DNA of 7,454 bases, taken from Akkermansia sp. (GTDB lineage: Bacteria > Verrucomicrobiota > Verrucomicrobiia > Verrucomicrobiales > Akkermansiaceae). The position numbers were made by a program, and so were the translations under genes. Under the pieces are notes generated by a model. The model saw nothing but the letters and a program-made list of their open reading frames with translations. It was not told where the DNA came from and ran no database searches. The first letter of the stretch is position 1, and every line of letters begins with the position of its first letter. The stretch spans positions 1 through 7,454 of the forward strand of contig JAIFNK010000179.1 in NCBI GenBank assembly GCA_020047775.1, given 5' to 3'. Positions 6,184 through 7,454 of the stretch are shown piece by piece.

Positions 6184-6579
6184 ATGACCGCCACCACTAC
6201 TCAAAGCGCCACCGGCCGCCGCAAAACCGCTGTCGCCCGCGTCTGGATGACCGAAGGCACCGGACAGATCAACATCAACGGCCGCAGCTTCGAAGAATAC
6301 CTGCCGACCATCGAATTGCAGAATTCCGTGCTCGCTCCGTTTCTCGCGCTCTCGCTCTCGAACAAGTTCGACCTCAACGTCGTCGTCAAGGGCGGCGGCA
6401 AGCAGTCGCAGTCGATCGCCATCCGCCACGCGGTTTCCCGTTCACTTACCCAGTTGGATCCCGAGCACCGCAAGGTCATCAAGCCACTTGGTTTCCTCAC
6501 CCGTGACCCACGGATGAAGGAACGGAAAAAGCCTGGTCAACCCGGCGCCCGCGCCCGCTTCCAGTTCTCCAAGCGTTAA
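6184..6579 (+). CDS. rpsI: 30S ribosomal protein S9 (uS9)
   Basis: S9 belongs to the small-subunit head; its extended C-terminal tail reaches the P-site tRNA anticodon stem-loop. The 131 residues show ATGRRKTAVARVW (9-21), GQININGRSFEEYL (27-40), GGGKQSQSIAIRHAVSRSL (70-88), and the diagnostic tail GFLTRDPRMKERKKPGQPG followed by ARARFQFSKR, ending in the invariant SKR. In the third block, SQSIA stands where most bacterial S9 proteins have GQAGA. The start ATG 6184 lies after a C/T-rich stretch with no Shine-Dalgarno, 18 nt behind rplM, so translation may be coupled or S1-dependent. A strong terminator begins 17 nt after the stop codon. Confidence 0.97.
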   Translation: MTATTTQSATGRRKTAVARVWMTEGTGQININGRSFEEYLPTIELQNSVLAPFLALSLSNKFDLNVVVKGGGKQSQSIAIRHAVSRSLTQLDPEHRKVIKPLGFLTRDPRMKERKKPGQPGARARFQFSKR

Positions 6580-6595
6580 TCGCCCTGGATTTCTC

Positions 6596-6630
6596 AAAAA
6601 CCGCACTCCTCACGGGGTGCGGTTTTTTTT
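6596..6630 (+). terminator. Intrinsic terminator of rplM-rpsI
   Basis: CCGCACTCC (6601-6609) pairs with GGGGTGCGG (6614-6622) with one T-G wobble and a TCAC loop. Five A (6596-6600) extend the stem against the start of a run of eight T (6623-6630). This is a textbook Rho-independent terminator. Because A-tracts lie on the left arm, it could also stop minus-strand transcription from the convergent isomerase gene. Confidence 0.93.
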
Positions 6631-6634
6631 GTGG

Positions 6635-6673
6635 GAAGAATAGGTTCTATAAGACTTTTAGGATCTATTCTTC
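6635..6673. repeat. AT-rich inverted repeat with 9-nt internal periodicity
   Basis: GAAGAATAG (6635-6643) and CTATTCTTC (6665-6673) are a perfect 9-bp inverted repeat. As plus-strand RNA, pairing continues through 6649/6659 with two G-U wobbles, giving 15 pairs, then after one mismatch two more around a GAC loop. Three 9-nt units fill the interior: ATAGGTTCT (6640), ATAAGACTT (6649) and TTAGGATCT (6658). GC is about 35 percent, far below the surroundings. The right arm runs into the stop codon of the minus-strand isomerase gene. It is separate from the GC-rich terminator next to it. It could be a second terminator-like hairpin for that gene, though no T-tract follows on the minus strand, or a dispersed repeat. 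Function unknown. Confidence 0.65.
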
Positions 6674-7454
6674 AAACAATCTTCAACCGCGCCAGATCCT
6701 GCGTATCGATCAACCCCACCGGCTTCCCTTCCCCATCAAGCACCACGATATCGTCAATCCGGTTGCTGCCAATCGTCTTGAGCACCTCCACCGCCAGCGA
6801 GTCCGCCCGCACCGTGATCGGTTTGCGCGTCATGAGCTCAGCCACCGGTTTATCACCCAGCAGCGGATCACTCCTGAAACTGCGGGCGAAGTCGCCGTGG
6901 GTGAAAATCCCGGCAAGGCTCCCGTCCGGATTGAGAATCAGGCAAGCCCCGGCCCGCGCCCGGTTCATCGAGTCCAGCGCGGCAAAAACATTCCCTTCCA
7001 GCCCCACCGTCGGCAATTCCGCGTCCACCCGCATGATGTCGGAAACCCGCGTGAGCAGCGCCCGTCCCAACGATCCGCCGGGATGAAACCGGGCGAAGTC
7101 CTCCTCCGTGAAGCCGCGCGATTCCAGCAGCACCATCGCCAGAGTATCGCCCATCACCAGCATCGCCGTGGACGAAGACGTCGGCGCCAGATTCAGCGGG
7201 CAGGCTTCCCGCTCCACCGAGGTGTCCAGCGTCACCTCGCTGAAGCGCGAGAGTGTGGAGCCGGTGTTGCCGGTGAGGGCGATGAGTTTCACGTCGAAGC
7301 GCTTGATGAACGGCAGCAAGTCCATCAGCTCGCGGGTCTCGCCCGAGTAGGAAAGCAGCATCACCGCGTCGCCGTCGGACAGCAGGCCGAGGTCGCCGTG
7401 AAGCGCGTTTTGCGAATCGAGCACCACTGCGGTGGCGCCGGTGGAATTGAGCGT
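6672..7454 (-). CDS. kdsD: Arabinose-5-phosphate isomerase, KdsD/KpsF/GutQ family (N-terminus beyond window)
   Basis: The enzyme interconverts D-ribulose 5-phosphate and D-arabinose 5-phosphate, the first step towards Kdo for lipopolysaccharide. The reading frame is open to the right edge, so the start is not visible; 260 residues are present and about 70 are probably missing. Numbering from the first visible residue, the SIS domain has TLNSTGATAVVLDSQNALHGDLG (1-23), LLSYSGET (33-40), IALTGN (58-63), and PLNLAPTSSSTAMLVMGDTLA (86-106). EDFARFHPGGSLGR (118-131) carries the histidine (H124) that is catalytic in KdsD. A tandem CBS pair follows at about 137-255 (AGIFTHGDFAR, then VGLIDTQDLARLKIV), the layout of full-length KdsD. 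The complete C-terminus argues against truncation at that end. The stop overlaps the arm of an AT-rich inverted repeat. A sorbitol-operon GutQ role cannot be excluded, but no gut genes are seen. Confidence 0.92.
   Translation of the reverse strand, partial: TLNSTGATAVVLDSQNALHGDLGLLSDGDAVMLLSYSGETRELMDLLPFIKRFDVKLIALTGNTGSTLSRFSEVTLDTSVEREACPLNLAPTSSSTAMLVMGDTLAMVLLESRGFTEEDFARFHPGGSLGRALLTRVSDIMRVDAELPTVGLEGNVFAALDSMNRARAGACLILNPDGSLAGIFTHGDFARSFRSDPLLGDKPVAELMTRKPITVRADSLAVEVLKTIGSNRIDDIVVLDGEGKPVGLIDTQDLARLKIV

Noticed and set aside
1..7454. Mobile element, CRISPR array, tRNA, rRNA or defence system
   Set aside because: I saw no transposase or integrase motifs, no regularly spaced long repeats, no tRNA-like cloverleaf and no defence-type domains. 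The window is housekeeping genes throughout.

Overview
This is a GC-rich bacterial window of housekeeping genes with high G/C at third codon positions. The gene content (scpB, a fused chorismate mutase/prephenate dehydratase, hexameric-type citrate synthase, rplM-rpsI, an SIS-CBS sugar isomerase) and the style of the L13, S9 and ScpB sequences suggest a Verrucomicrobiota-like organism. That placement is an inference from sequence style, not a database result. I see no phage, transposon, tRNA, rRNA or CRISPR signal.

Layout. On the + strand: scpB (117-842, chromosome condensation), then after 21 nt pheA (864-1934, phenylalanine synthesis). A 129-nt gap follows, then gltA (2064-3350, entry to the TCA cycle). 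After 37 nt comes an unrecognised small four-helix membrane protein (3388-3831). Two minus-strand genes follow and converge on it: a histidinol-phosphatase-type PHP gene (5557-4721), read first, and an SDR oxidoreductase with a hydrophobic C-terminal tail (4664-3858). A divergent control region (5558-5733) holds the best promoter in the window, which drives rplM-rpsI (5734-6579). That pair ends in a strong intrinsic terminator (6596-6630). The right edge is a minus-strand, N-terminally incomplete arabinose-5-phosphate isomerase (7454-6672) for LPS Kdo synthesis, so the cell probably has a Gram-negative outer membrane.

The genes form short independent transcription units rather than one pathway. 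scpB-pheA and rplM-rpsI are probable operons; the PHP gene and SDR may be co-transcribed.

I found no convincing novel multi-gene system. The signals most worth a second look are non-coding: (1) an AT-rich palindromic element with a 9-nt period between the rpsI terminator and the kdsD-like stop; (2) a bulged hairpin in the rplM leader; (3) two GGAAA/TTTCC dyads around the rplM promoter; (4) a perfect Shine-Dalgarno/ATG pair just upstream of scpB but in the wrong frame; (5) competing GCAGG/CCTGC pairings upstream of gltA. Apart from that misplaced one, almost no gene here has a recognisable Shine-Dalgarno, and two start after pyrimidine-rich leaders.
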